Of a stretch of DNA of 64,000 nt, positions 47,640 through 59,222 are shown in pieces (within the stretch, counting starts at the first letter, position 1; each line of letters opens with the position of its first letter). The position numbers and the translations under genes are program-made. Source of the stretch: Antilocapra americana (lineage: Eukaryota > Chordata > Mammalia > Artiodactyla > Antilocapridae); the NCBI GenBank assembly GCA_007570785.1, contig ML660211.1, forward strand, positions 2,657,947 to 2,721,946, given 5' to 3'. Below the pieces are notes generated by a model, which saw only the letters and a program-made list of their open reading frames with translations, made no database searches and was not told the origin of the DNA.

Positions 47640-48390
47640 AGTGCAATAAAAGAGGCAGATAAAGACAGATATTGTATGATTTCACTTATATGAGGAATCT
47701 AGAAAACAAAGCAAATGAGCAAACCATAACATTACAGAGGCAGGGTCATAGATACAGAGACCAGATGGGTGGTTGCCAGGGAGGAGAGGGCAGAGGATAG
47801 GAGAGAAATTGATGATGGAGATGAAGATGTGCAAACTTTTGTCTGCATAATAGAGTTGTAGGTGTGAACTGTACAGTGTGGGGAATATAGTCAATAATTA
47901 TGTAACATATTTGTATAATGATAGTTGGTAACTAAACTAATCACAGTGACCATTTTGAAATATATACAAATATCAAATCAGTATGTTGTATTCGAGGAAC
48001 TAACAGTATTATAGGCCATTTATACTTCAGAAATATACAGATTCATAGAATAAGAGATCAGATTTATGGCTACCAAAGGTAGAGGATGGGGAGAAGGGCA
48101 ATTGGATGAAAATGGTCAAAATGTACAAACTTCCAGTTATAAGATAAAAAAAAATACTAAGAATGTAATGTACAATGAATGTTGTTAAAAGAGCACATCT
48201 TAGGCGTTCTCATCACAGGGAAAGATTTTTTAAAAATTTCTTTAGTTTTGTATCTGTATGAGATGATGGATGTTCACTTAACTTATCATGATAATCGTTT
48301 CATGATGTGGCGAACCAAAGCATTATGCTGTACATCTTAAACTTATACAGTGCATGTCAATTGTATTTCAGTAAAGCTGGAAAAAATAAT
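47640..48390 (+). repeat. L1MA-like 3' end, sense
   Basis: TATTGTATGATTTCACTTAT, GACCAGATGGGTGGTTGCCA, GGGGAATATAGTCAATAATT, a second similar block at 48050, and a 3'UTR TAAGCTTATACAG-type end near 48340 with an A-rich tail. Confidence 0.75.
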
Positions 48391-48651
48391 AGGAAGAAAA
48401 TAATTACATGATCTAGGTTTAGCCAAAAATCACATCTCTTCTGCACTCTTTGATTCTCAAAACTGAATGTCAATCATTTTTCATCTGTGGTTCTGAGGAC
48501 TTAAGGAAATGAGCTTCAGGCTCTTGGTCCCTGAAGCTCACCTGGGAGTGGGGTCCGAGACTTGATGTACATTCATTTCCTTAGTTTTCTTCACTCAAAA
48601 GCTGAGCATGCTATTATAAAGTGATACCTTTTGGTCATGATTTCATATAAA

Positions 48652-48850
48652 AGCTTCCCTTGTGGCTCAGATGGTAAAGTGTCTGCCTGCAATGCGGGAG
48701 ACCTGGGTTCGATTCCTGGGTCGGGAAGATCCCTCGAAGAAGGAAATGGCAACCCACTCCAGTACCCTTGCCTGGAGAATCCCATGGATGGAAGAGCCTG
48801 GTAAGCTACTGTCCCTGGGGTTGTAAAGAGTTGGACTTCACTTTCTTTCT
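48652..48850 (+). repeat. Bov-tA SINE
   Basis: AGCTTCCCTTGTGGCTCAGA head, GGTTCGATTCCTGGGTCGGG, body with ACCCTTGCCTGGAGAATCCC, end AAAGAGTTGGACTTCACTTT. ATATAAAA on both sides may be its target-site duplication. Confidence 0.92.
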
Positions 48851-48904
48851 TTATATAAAAACATAATGCAAGAAAAGGGGTTATGTATGTTCATACATAC
48901 AAGT

Positions 48905-48950
48905 TACATATATATATATATGTAGTCTCTATATAAATATATACATGTAT
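48905..48950 (+). repeat. (TA)n-rich simple repeat
   Basis: ATATATATATATATG followed by TATA-rich sequence. Confidence 0.7.
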
Positions 48951-48964
48951 TTATGTGTCTGTGT

Positions 48965-49085
48965 ATGTCAGTCACTCAGTCATGTCTGACTTTTTGTGAC
49001 CTCATGCAGCCCATAAGACTCCTCTGTCCATGCAATTCTCCAGGCAAGAATGCTGGAGTGGGTTGCCATTTCTTTCTCCAGGGGC
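48965..49085 (-). repeat. Bov-A SINE fragment, antisense
   Basis: GTCAGTCACTCAGTCATGTC through TTGCCATTTCTTTCTCCAGG; no tRNA head. Confidence 0.85.
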
Positions 49086-49114
49086 TTGTATTTGTACTTC
49101 TACATAAACTGTAT

Positions 49115-49492
49115 GTATTGATGCTTTTGAACAGTGGTTCTGGAGAAGACTCTTGAGAGTCCTTTGGGATAGCAAGAAGATCAAATCAATCAATCCTAAA
49201 GGAAATCAACCCTGAATATTAATTGGAAAGACTGAGGTTGAAGCTGAAGCTCCACTGCTTTGGCCACCTGATGCGAAGAGCTGATTCATTGGAAAAGACC
49301 CTGATGCTGGGAAAGATTGAAGGCAGGAGGAAAAGGGGGTGATAGAGGATGAGGTGGTTGGATGACATCACTGACTCAATGAACATGAGTTTGAGTAAGC
49401 TCAGGGAGATACTGAAGGACAGAGAAGTCTGGAGTGCTGCAGTTCATGGGGTCGCAAAGAGTCGGACGTGACTTAGTGACTGAACAACAATA
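49115..49492 (+). repeat. BovB LINE 3' fragment
   Basis: Sense from TTGATGCTTTTGAACAGTGG to CTTAGTGACTGAACAACAA. 3'-terminal ORF2 and UTR only. Confidence 0.9.
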
Positions 49493-50945
49493 ACAGTACT
49501 ATATACACACATATATGAAAAATAGAAATCGGGAGGATTATTAGGAAAACTCATACTTTACTTTAAAATTTCTTTTTCTTGTTCTCTAGCTTTATGTGAT
49601 GTTTCTCTTGAGGTTTCTTACACAATAAAGGAAAAATAACTGTGAGTATAAATCTTTCTCTTATATTTAGCCATAGTCCTTGGGCAACATCCTGAAACTA
49701 AATAAACTTGAATTTTGTCAGAAGAAAAGTGAAGGTAATTTAATGGTCAAGACCCTGTCATGGAAAATATGTTCTTCTTGGAGCTCTCTCAGATTTGACT
49801 TGGTGAGCTTCTCTCTTGTAAAAGGTGATCTAGAAACTGTATAGAGAAGAAGACACTCTTAAAGCCAGTGAAGGCGGAAACTATAAAACCACACTCAGTT
49901 TAACAGTACTGCTTCTATGCAAGTCACTATCTAAAGGAAGACAATGTGGTGGGAATGTCACTGGATTTGGAAGACATAAGTTCAAATCCTGGTTCTGCCA
50001 TTTGTAGCTGAGCAGCGCTGAAGAGGATAATCATTTCCAGACCTTGATTTACCATTGCAACAGTTGGGAATTAGGACAAAAGATTTGGACAGTCCTTTAT
50101 GGTTCCAGAGAGATGCTGCACATACCAACACATTCAAGTATCAGAAATTTAAATTAAATTAACAAGTATCTTCTATGTTCTATTGAATGACAGTGGTTGC
50201 TGCTGGAAAACAAAACGAAAAAACCAAAAACTCACAAAAATATTCTGGTCTGCTCATGAAGGGCTTATAGTCGAAAGAGGCAGAATTGAAGAAATCCAGC
50301 AAGAAATAAAGAGGATGTTAAAATAAAAGTTGAATTTATATAGTTGTCTCTCCTGATTTTTTTTTTTTTTTTACTTGCATGAATTTGTATCAAGAACTGC
50401 AGCTCTACCAATTAATTTCTGTGTGAACTCAGGCAAGTTGAGCTTTGGTTTTCTCAACTGTTAAGGAGGAACACTAATATTTCAACTTTGGCAAGATGTA
50501 GTGAAGTTTAAAATGATCTGCAAAATATGCCAACCCTTAACACTAAGTGCTCAAGATGACTAGTTCCCTGCCTTATCCAGCCTTATCATTTTAAACAAAT
50601 TATGGCTCATTTATTAAAAAAGGATAATTAAGAGGTCAAAGGTAATAATATAGGATCATTGGTACTATAAGTACAGTGATACAAGATCCTCAGCTTTGTT
50701 GAAAGAAAATTCTTCTATGCTTGTGGATTTTTGTCTTGGTCACTCATAATGTCTGGAAAGGCATGCCACTGTTCAGAAAGGCTAGTGTGTGTAAGAACAT
50801 CTCAGAGGAAACCTTTAAGTCCTGGGGAATCTGAGGAAGACCAGTGGATGGTAAGCCAAGTAAATCATCGTTATTTCAAAAAGGTAGTGATCCTATATTT
50901 TATCTTGAGGAAGTCGAACTTGTGTGCTGCATGCTTAGACTATTT
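49493..50945. other. Unique sequence, no gene seen
   Basis: A poly-T tract at 50358-50372. No exon or repeat recognised. Confidence 0.45.
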
Positions 50946-50948
50946 TTG

Positions 50949-51111
50949 ACCTGCCAGGCCTCTCTGTCCATGGGGCTTTTCAGGCAAGAATACTGAAGTG
51001 GGTTGCGGATTCCTTCTCCAGGGAATCTTCCCAACCCAGGGATCCAAACTGCCTCTCTTGCATCTCCTGCATTGGCAGGCAGACTCTACCTGCTGAACCA
51101 TTGAGGAAGCC
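50949..51111 (-). repeat. Bov-tA SINE, antisense, truncated
   Basis: CTGCCAGGCCTCTCTGTCCA through TTGCATCTCCTGCATTGGCA to ACCATTGAGGAAGCC. Confidence 0.88.
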
Positions 51112-51119
51112 AGTGTTAA

Positions 51120-51615
51120 CAACAGACAGTGTATTAAAGAGCAGAGACATCGTTTTGCTGACAGAGGTCCATGTAGTCAAAGCTATGGTTTCTCCAGTAG
51201 TCATATATGAAAGTGAGAGTCGGGCCATAAAGAAGGCTGAGCCCCAAAGAACTGATGCTTTCAAACTGTGGTGTTGCAGAAGACCCTTGAGTGTCCCCTG
51301 GACTGCAAGGAGATCAAACCAGTCCATCCTAAAGGAAATAAACCCTGAATATTCATTGGAAGGACTGATGCTGAAGCTGAAGCTCCAATACTCTGGCCAC
51401 CTGATGGGAAGAGCTGACTCATTGGAAAAGACTCAGATGCTGGGAAAGGTTGAGGGCAGGAGGAGAAGGGGGCAACAAAGGGTGAGATGGTTGGATGGCA
51501 CCATTGACTCAATGGACATGAGTCTGAGCACACTCTGGGAGATAGTGAAGGACAGGGATGCTGCAGTCCATGGGGCCACAAAGAGTTGGACATGATTGAG
51601 CAACTGAAAAGCACA
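51120..51615 (+). repeat. BovB LINE 3' fragment with long open ORF2 C-terminus
   Basis: Sense from ACAGACAGTGTATTAAAGAG. An open frame to 51595 keeps the BovB ORF2 C-terminal region: SILKEINPEYSLEGLMLKLK, HLMGRADSLEKTQMLGK and [17 protein letters not shown]. The first few codons come from the neighbouring SINE, so the frame is fortuitously fused. A retroelement remnant, not a host gene. Confidence 0.9.
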
Positions 51616-51779
51616 TATACTGGAGAACTTTTGAATTGAAATGTGTACTGATTCGTATGTACATACACTTTCTCCTTTCTATTTAAGGATGGGTTTCTAG
51701 ATAATATTTGTTTGGTTGCCTAGATGTCATTGTTTAACACAGCAGTAACCTGCTTCTTTCTTAAGTTAACTAATTTCCA

Positions 51780-52010
51780 TATTTATCTGTGGCTGCTCTG
51801 GGTCCTTGTTGCTGCACGAAGGCTTCCTCTCGTTGTGGCAGTCAGGGGCTACTCTTCTCTCTGGTGCTCAGGCCTCTCCCTGCAGTGACTTCTCTTGTTG
51901 TGGCCCTTGGGCTCTAGATCTGAAGCTCAGCCGCTGTGGCACATGGACTTAGTTGCTCCATGGCGTGTGGAATCTCCCCTGGCCAGGGATCAAACCTGGG
52001 AAGTCCTGCG
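51780..52010 (-). repeat. CHR-2-type SINE, antisense
   Basis: TATTTATCTGTGGCTGCTCT, AAGGCTTCCTCTCGTTGTGG, TGGCCCTTGGGCTCTAGATC and GGCCAGGGATCAAACCTGGG, matching the 42.1-kb copy in order and orientation. Confidence 0.85.
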
Positions 52011-54028
52011 GTAACATATTTCTAATAGCACAGCAAGTTTAGTAAATGAGATGAAGAAAAAAATGAAAGCCACAAGATTTGAATTTCAGCTACTTTCTTC
52101 AGCTTACTCCCACCTTGTCTGCAGAACACTGACTGCAGCAGTATTGATAATACCAGTGATAATCCAAGGGGACTGTGGTTTATGTATCCATAATCTTTAG
52201 CAATATCTTAAAAAAATGAAGTCAGATGTTTGATTCATTAAAGCCAATGTTGGTCTCTGACATAAAGGGAATAATTTTGAAACTTAGTCTGCTTTTTGAG
52301 GAAGTCACCCATGACAGTCACAAAATGCTAACTGTAAATCTCCCACGTATGTTAATTTTTTTAACATAATCTATTATAAGCATATCACGCATTGCAATGT
52401 AAAAATTACTATAGAATCTATTTTTTTTTTCAGTTTTGGAATAATATGTACTATCAATTTTCCCTCCCTCTTGTGAAGTACTGATTTTATCTTCTCTATT
52501 TCTCTCTCTCTCTCAAGATTTTAAGGAGTATCACTATTTCTGGTACTTCCATTATTCTGTTTAAGATGTTTTCTTTTAAGGGTAAAGTTAAATTCTATTT
52601 CTGCTTACTCATGGTATTATGAATCTTTTTATCCAGAGGGCCCTACTGCATTGATACATTCACAAAGCATGCTACAGCGACTTGTACTTCTTTTTCCTCA
52701 GTAAAAATCAGTAGCTTTGGCATCCATCATCATATAATTATTACTCAGATTGTTTTTCCTCTCAAATTTCCGAAGTAGAGCTTTGCTATATCTTCCTGCA
52801 GTTTGGGGTTTTTTTGTTTGTTTTTTGAAATGTCAATTTGTGTGGCAAAGTCTGCACACTGTGTTGCCTCACAGAAACCACCATCCCTTCCTTCCTTTTA
52901 TTAATGGAATATTTGACTTTTTGCTAAGCCTTTTCCCTAGCTCTCTTTGCGGCTAGATGCAGCCACCTGGCTTGTAATTGTTAGGGCATACAGCTGGAGG
53001 TAATGAGTTTGAATGCTACATCATAATTTGATGAGACCGTTGCTTATCCTTCAGTTTCTCCCTTTCCTTCTTCCTGGCTGGATTGTTGGTGTGATAAGGT
53101 CATGGAACAAGATAATAAATACTAGGATCTCTGGATATGTTATAGGTCAGGATTCTAGACTGGCTGTCCATCTCCGGTTTGTTAAGTGGAAGATAAGTGA
53201 ATATCTCAGTTGGTTGAGTTGAGTTTTGGTTTATCTTTGTTAGGGTGGCTTTCCCTATCAACTGAGTATTGCATTGTGTAAAACTGGAGTGTTTTGGATG
53301 TTGCTCTGGATGACTTATGAAGTGCCCAGGTAACATTTTTAACATCTCTTTAAACTCATCTTTAGTTCTTTAGCCTCCCTCTAAATGAGTAAGCAGGTGT
53401 GCTGAAATGTGTGCACTGAGGGTACACACTGAGATACATGTTGCAGGACTCCTTAAGTTTCTTTTAGGAAAGAAAAATGATTTCAACAGAAACAATAAAT
53501 CAAGCCATTTAGACATTCTAAGAAAATCTACATACCAAAACTTCTTGACGTTACTTGCAGAAGTTCTCAAAGGATATTGAATCTAATTAATGTAAATATA
53601 ATGAAAATATAATCAATAAACAAAATACAAACACATGAAAAATGACATAATATTTTGCATAAATACATTTTCAAAAGGTGAGTGATGGGTTAATATGTTA
53701 ATCTCACAGAGGGTGACAAAGATGAGAAAGAGTCTCTGCTTATATATTGAATTAGAATATTATGATGAATAATTCTACTTAGAAGAAAGATATTTTATAC
53801 TTTTCTAATTTAAAATGTATCATAGATTAGATACTTTTATATTTGCAAGCAGTCTCAGGGGATAAATGCTTTGCTTTCTAACAGAATTTGATTGCATTTC
53901 TTTCAGTATCATAATATAAATTGCAAATTATTGAACTTATTTTCTGTCTTTCCTTCTGGACTCTGGCCTTCTTGAGGCCAGCATCTGCATTGTTCAAAGC
54001 TCCACCCACAAAACATGTGTGTATATGT
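52011..54028. other. Unique AT-rich sequence, no gene seen
   Basis: Short pyrimidine tracts (52500-52515) only; no exon or repeat recognised. Confidence 0.45.
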
Positions 54029-54236
54029 GTGTTAGTTGTTCAATTGTGTCTGACTCTTTGTGATCCCATGCACTGTAGCCTGCCAGGCTCCTCTGTTCAT
54101 GGGATTCTCCAGACAAGAGTACTGGAGTGGGTAGCCATTTCCTTCTCCAGGGGATCTTCCCTACCCAGGGCTTGAACCCAGATCTCCTGCACTGCAGGCA
54201 GATTGTTGACCATCTGAGCCACTAGGGAAACCCACA
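54029..54236 (-). repeat. Bov-tA SINE, antisense
   Basis: GTTAGTTGTTCAATTGTGTC, ACTGGAGTGGGTAGCCATTT, CCCAGGGCTTGAACCCAGAT and head ATCTGAGCCACTAGGGAAAC. Confidence 0.93.
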
Positions 54237-54303
54237 TGTAGAATTAACCCATGGTGGATTCATGTCAATGTATGGCAAAATCAACACAATAATGTAAAGA
54301 AAA

Positions 54304-56063
54304 ACAAAAACAAAAAACAAATAGATGAATGAAAGAAAAGGACATCTTTTGTGGGTGTTAGTTCTAAAAAGTCTTGTAGGTCTTTTTAGAACCATCCAAC
54401 TTCAGCTTCTTCAGCATTACTGGTTGGGGCATTGGTTTGGATTACTGTGATATTGAATGGTTTGCCTTGGAAACGAACAGAGATCATTCTGTCATTTTTG
54501 AGATTGCATCCAGGTACTGCATTTTGGACTCTCTTGTTGACCATGATGGCTACTCCATTTCTTCTAAGGGATTCCTGCCCACAGTAGTAGATACAATGGT
54601 CATCTGAGTTAAATTCACCCATTCCAGTCCATCTCAGTTCGCTGATTCCTAGAATGTCGACATTCACTCTTGCCATCTCCTGTTTGACTGCTTCCGGTTT
54701 GCCTTGATTCATGGACCTAACATTCCAGGTTCCTATGCAATACTGCTCTTCACAGCATTGGACCTTGCTTCTATCACCAGTCACAGCCACAACTGGGTAT
54801 TGCTTTTGCTTTGGCTCCATCCCTTCATTCTTTCTGGAGTTACTTCTCCACTGATCTCCAGTAGCACATTGGGCACCTACCGACCTGGGGAGTTCATCTT
54901 TCAGTGTCCTGTCTTTTTGCCTTTTCATATTGTTCATGGGGTTCTCAAGGCAAGAATACAGAAATGATTTGCCATTCCTTTCTCCAGTGGACCACAAAAG
55001 AGCAAGAGAGTTCCAGAAAAATATCTAGTTCTGCTTTATTGACTATGCCAAAGCCTTTGACTGTGTGGATCACAACAAACTGGAAAATTCTGAAAGAGAT
55101 GGAAATACCAGACCACCTGACCTGCCTCTTGAGAAACCTGTATGCTGGTCAGGAAGCAATAGTTAGAACTGGACATGGAACAACAGACTGGTTCCAAATA
55201 GGAAAAGGAGTACATCAAGGCTGTATATAGTCACTCTGCTTATTTAACATATATGCAGAGTACATCATGAGAAACGCTGGGCTGGAAGAAGCACAAGCTG
55301 GAATCAATTTTGATGGGAGAAATATCAATAACCTCAGATATACAGATGACCCCACCCTCGTTGATGAAAGTGAAAAAGGAGAGCAAAAAACTTGGCTTAA
55401 AGCTCAACATTCAGAAAACTAAGATCATGGCATCTGGTCCCATCACTTCATGGGAAATAGATGGGGAAATAGTGGAAACAGTGGCTGACTTTATTTTTTT
55501 TAGGATCCACAATTACTGTAGATGGTGACTGCAGCCATGAAATTAAAAGATGCTTACTCCTTGGAAGGAAAGTTATGAGCAACCTAGATAGCATATTGAA
55601 AAGCAGAGACATTACTTTGCCAACAAAGGTCTTTCTAGCCAAGGCTATGGGTTTTCTAGTAGTCATGTATGTATGTGAGCGTTGGACAGTGAAGAAAGCT
55701 GAGCACCGAAGAATTGATGCTTTTGAACTGTGGTATTAGAGAAGACTCTTGAGAGTCCCTTGGACTGCAAGAAGATCCAATCAGTCCATTCTAAAGGAGA
55801 ACAGTCCTGGGTGTTCATTGGAAGGACTGATGTTGAAGCTGAAACTCCAATACTTTGGCCACCTCATGTGAAGAGTTGCCTCATTGGGAAAGACCCTGAT
55901 GCTGGGAAGGATTGGGGGCAGGAGGAGAAGGGGAAGACAGAAGATGAGATGGCTGGATGGCATCACCAACTCGATGAACATGGGTTTGGGTAGACTCCGG
56001 GAGTTGCTGCAATTCATGGGGTTGCAAAGAACTGGACACGACTGAGCGACTGAACTAACTAAC
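54304..56063 (+). mobile_element. BovB LINE with inverted 5' segment (twin-priming-like)
   Basis: The left part (about 54338-54990) is BovB in antisense and encodes the apurinic-type endonuclease. The right part (about 54995-56063) is BovB in sense, from the RT domain to the 3' end. In the endonuclease part, a minus-strand frame at 54386-54997 reads CIGTWNVRSMNQGK, VDILGISELRW, NGVAIMVNKRV and ISVRFQGKPFNITVIQ. RT motifs include DYAKAFDCVDHN-type sequence at 55045 and CLLRNLYAGQEAIVRTGHGT. The YADD box is damaged (YTDDPTL) and there is an in-frame stop after QGCI. TAAAGAAAA at 54295-54303 and 56064-56072 is a candidate target-site duplication. Confidence 0.85.
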
Positions 56064-56072
56064 TAAAGAAAA

Positions 56073-56536
56073 TGTGACAACTGTGCAATCACATAATGAG
56101 GGATGAGGTAGATATGGTGGAAAGAAGTAAAGATGCGCATTACAATGGCCTTTGAGGGGATCAAATCAATATGATGAGTTATGAAATAAGGTAATTAAAG
56201 TAGATACAAAAATATAATGTACAGGATTTAGCATATTATTTGTGGGCAGTAAAAAGAGGCATAGATGAATCTGATGTTTCAAACTTTTGTGGCTTGCAAA
56301 AATATGTAGCTTACAGAAGAACAGTGATAATCCTTCAAGATAAGACTGAATCCAGTACAGATTAAGAAGAAGTAAATGTTAAAAAGAGAAGTAGCAATGT
56401 GTCTTTCTTGAGGACACAAAAGAAGGATAAGTGCATTTTTAGACTTAGATTTCTGTCTAAAAATGCACTTATAAATAAAAGTCTCTATATTAACTTAAAG
56501 TACTGTCTCAGCAGATTTAATTATCTAGATATGTTG
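56073..56536. other. Unique sequence
   Basis: Contains a near-palindrome at 56433-56470 (AAAAATGCACTTATAAATAAAAG-like right half mirrors GATAAGTGCATTTTTAGA). Nothing else seen. Confidence 0.5.
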
Positions 56537-56668
56537 ATGTTGTTCAGTTGCTCAGCCAAGTCCAACTCTTTGTGACCCCCATGGATTGCAGCACGCCAGG
56601 TTTCCCTGTCCTTCACTGTCTTCTGGAGTTTGCTCAAACTCACGTCTCCCTTGAGTTGATGATGCCCA
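56537..56668 (-). repeat. BovB 3' fragment, antisense
   Basis: GTTGTTCAGTTGCTCAGCCA, GCAGCACGCCAGGTTTCCCT, TTCTGGAGTTTGCTCAAACT and GAGTTGATGATGCC: reverse BovB 3' end. Confidence 0.88.
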
Positions 56669-57500
56669 TATATAAGAACAGCATTAGTCCTTGACAAAAC
56701 CGCAATACTGGCAGACTTTGTTTACTTCTGTGTCTTGGAGCCTCGCCCTGCCATCTTTTAAACCAGGTGGTTTGTCAGTCTTGGTCCTAGACAGGCCTGG
56801 GGGGATTGCCTCTGTTCCCTGTGTGTCCTGTGTTCTGTCTCTCAGATGCCATTAAACTTTCTCAGCCCCTCAGGGTCTCTGTCTCAGTATTTCAAGGTTA
56901 AATTAGCTCACGAGCCTGTATATATTAAGATTACTAATAGAAGACTGGGCTAAGGCTTTTTTCCCTCCTCTCATGGAAGATTTAATTTCACCGGAGACAT
57001 TTTTGTGCTGTAAATTCTGCCTTGATTGCCAATTCATGATAGGAACTACATGACAGTAGTTTTAGAATTGATGAAATATACAGACAAGCAAGGGGTATTG
57101 GGTGATTGTGTTTGGACCATCTCATATTTTGACTATGTGTCTCTCTAGTTAAGTGGTATATTGTTCTGCTTGGATTAAAAGAAATTAACTCACTAAATCT
57201 GTAAACTTGGCACTACATACATGTAATAAAAATGTTGAATCATATTTTGCAGAGAACACAATACAATGTGTCTTTCATATGACATTTAGAAGGCTTCATG
57301 CCAGCTTCCTTACACATAAAAAAGTGGCTATATACCAGTACAAGAGTACATTCTACAGTTATGTATGTGGATGAAAAAAATGATGTTAATTTGTAGACTC
57401 TAGAGTGCTAAAAATGTATAGTATTTTATTCGTGATGAAATACTCTAAGAATATAGTTTTACATGAAGACTCTGGCCTAGTTTTCCTCACTCATGTGTGT
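56669..57500. other. Unique sequence with a GC-rich patch
   Basis: 56700-56900 is GC-richer than its surroundings and not assignable to a repeat by eye; the rest is AT-rich. Confidence 0.45.
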
Positions 57501-57502
57501 CC

Positions 57503-57553
57503 TTGTGTGTGTGTGTGCATGCGTGTGTGTGTGTGCATGCGTGTGTGTGTGTT
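57503..57553 (+). repeat. (TG)n microsatellite with GCATGC interruptions
   Basis: Three TG runs separated by two GTGCATGCGTG interruptions, immediately before a SINE. Confidence 0.9.
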
Positions 57554-57753
57554 AGCTGCTTAGTCATGTCCTGCTGTTTGTAACCCCATGAACGATGGCC
57601 CGCTAGGCCCCTCTGCCCACAGAATTCTCCCGGCAAGAATAGGGGAATGTGTAGCCATTCCCTTCTTCAGGGGATATTCCTGACCCATGGATAGAAGTCT
57701 GGTCTCCTGCACTGCAGGCAGATTCTCTACTGTCTCAGCCACCAGCGAAGCCC
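57554..57753 (-). repeat. Bov-tA SINE, antisense
   Basis: AGCTGCTTAGTCATGTCCTG, ACAGAATTCTCCCGGCAAGA, TCCTGCACTGCAGGCAGATT and head CAGCCACCAGCGAAGCCC. Diverged. Confidence 0.9.
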
Positions 57754-58505
57754 TCAAGAGACTTTCAGTGTGTGCAGCTTCAGAGCTTTCAGCTCTTTGT
57801 TTCCTGATGACTCCTGAGAATAAAACTGAATGATAGAAATTCCCAAATTCCATCCTGCAGACTTGCTATTTGATGAGTAATTTGGAATATTGTGAGAAAA
57901 AAAGTAAAGAAATTAAAAAAAAATTCCATGTGGCATACTTTACAGCTGCTATAAAGTTAAAAGTCCCAAACACATGTGCTAATTGAATTTTAATGAATTA
58001 TTCTTAAAAATAATAAATATTCAGATATGCACAATGTGATCAGTAGTTCAGTAATCTATTGTTCAGAGAGTCCTTAGGATTTCCTATGGAGTAATAATGG
58101 AAAAGGTAAAAAGTTCCATTGTTCAAAATTTATGCAATGACCTCAATTTCTACTTCCCATCAAAACTTTTGTCCCATGTTACTACACTGCCCTTAAAACC
58201 AAGGCTCCAGGTTTCCAAGATCGGGAAATCTGTTGGCACTTTGGAAATTCCCACCCTTAAGTTCAGCTGTTGACTGAGCTGTTGACTGCAAAGAGTATTT
58301 GTTATATTTTGTCAGGATTTATGTGTTTTCAAATAGGGCTTTGTCTTCTGACTTTTAGAATATCTTGTCTGCCACAGTTTCAAAATTGAAAACCATCATC
58401 TTCAGAAGGGAGAGGGTGAATATCGTCCTCCTACAGACGTGAGTTTTTGATGTTCTGATACATTCCTGTCCAGTGTAATTTTTTTTTTAACAATCATAGA
58501 TAAAT
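57754..58505. other. Unique sequence
   Basis: No gene or repeat recognised. Confidence 0.4.
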
Positions 58506-58509
58506 CTGT

Positions 58510-58665
58510 GTGGTCCAGTGGTAGCCATTTGGCACATGTGACTATTGAACATTTGAAATGTGGCTAAGATGCCTGAATTTTTCATTTTAATTAATTTCAT
58601 TCCGATAATGACATGTGATTGGTGGCTACCATAATGAACAGTGCAGCTCTAGACATTTATATACG
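58510..58665 (+). repeat. Old mammalian interspersed repeat, family unresolved
   Basis: TGTGGTCCAGTGGTAGCCAT, GACTATTGAACATTTGAAAT, GTGGCTAAGATGCCTGAATT and GATTGGTGGCTACCATAATG with ACAGTGCAGCTCTAGA form a pattern repeated in many mammalian genomes. I recognise the pattern but cannot name the family with confidence. Confidence 0.45.
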
Positions 58666-58856
58666 GAAGCAGGTCTAGTGGACAAGAGGAATGGTTTTGA
58701 TTGCAACTTGAAGAAGAGTGGGAAAGAAAAGAATTAATAGTACTAGCAAAAACACTGAAATGAAAATATTGGACCTATGGGGTTATGGTGGGAGTGAGAA
58801 GCTGGAAAGAAAGTGGCACAAGTTGGGCAATGAAAAATGGACAATGAAGTTGTTTT

Positions 58857-59222
58857 CAGTGGTTCTCAAATGTTAAGATGATCAGAATCAACTGCAAGGT
58901 TTAACAAACGGATAATACCAGACCTCAAATGTAGAGAGTCATTTGTTTTTAATCGAAGTATATTTGATTTACAGTGTTGCAGTTGTTTCTGTTACACAGC
59001 CAAGTGATTCAGAAGATACATATTCCTTTTTGGATTTGTTTCCATTGTAGATTATCATGAGATATTGGATATAGTTCCCTGTGCTGCATAGCAGAATCTT
59101 GCTGTTTTTCTAAACACAGTTTCTGATTCAGTTTGGGTTGGAGTCTGAGAATTTGTGGTTTAAAAAGTTTGCAGGCCATGCTGATCTTGCTGCCTTGAAG
59201 ACAGCTCTTTGCAAACTGTGGT
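58857..59222 (+). repeat. MER5A (hAT-Charlie) DNA transposon remnant, split by L1 tail
   Basis: Left part CAGTGGTTCTCAAATGTTAA, GATCAGAATCAACTGCAAGG (58857-58930). Right part TTCTGATTCAGTTTGGGTTG, GTCTGAGAATTTGTGGTTTA, CATGCTGATCTTGCTGCC, ending TTTGCAAACTGTGGTCTG (59118-59225). Non-autonomous element with no transposase. Confidence 0.75.
58950..59112 (-). repeat. L1 3'UTR fragment, antisense, inside MER5A
   Basis: TATATTTGATTTACAGTGTT, ACACAGCCAAGTGATTCAGA, TCCATTGTAGATTATCATGA and AGTTCCCTGTGCTGCATAGC are the reverse of a eutherian L1MA-type 3'UTR. Confidence 0.75.
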
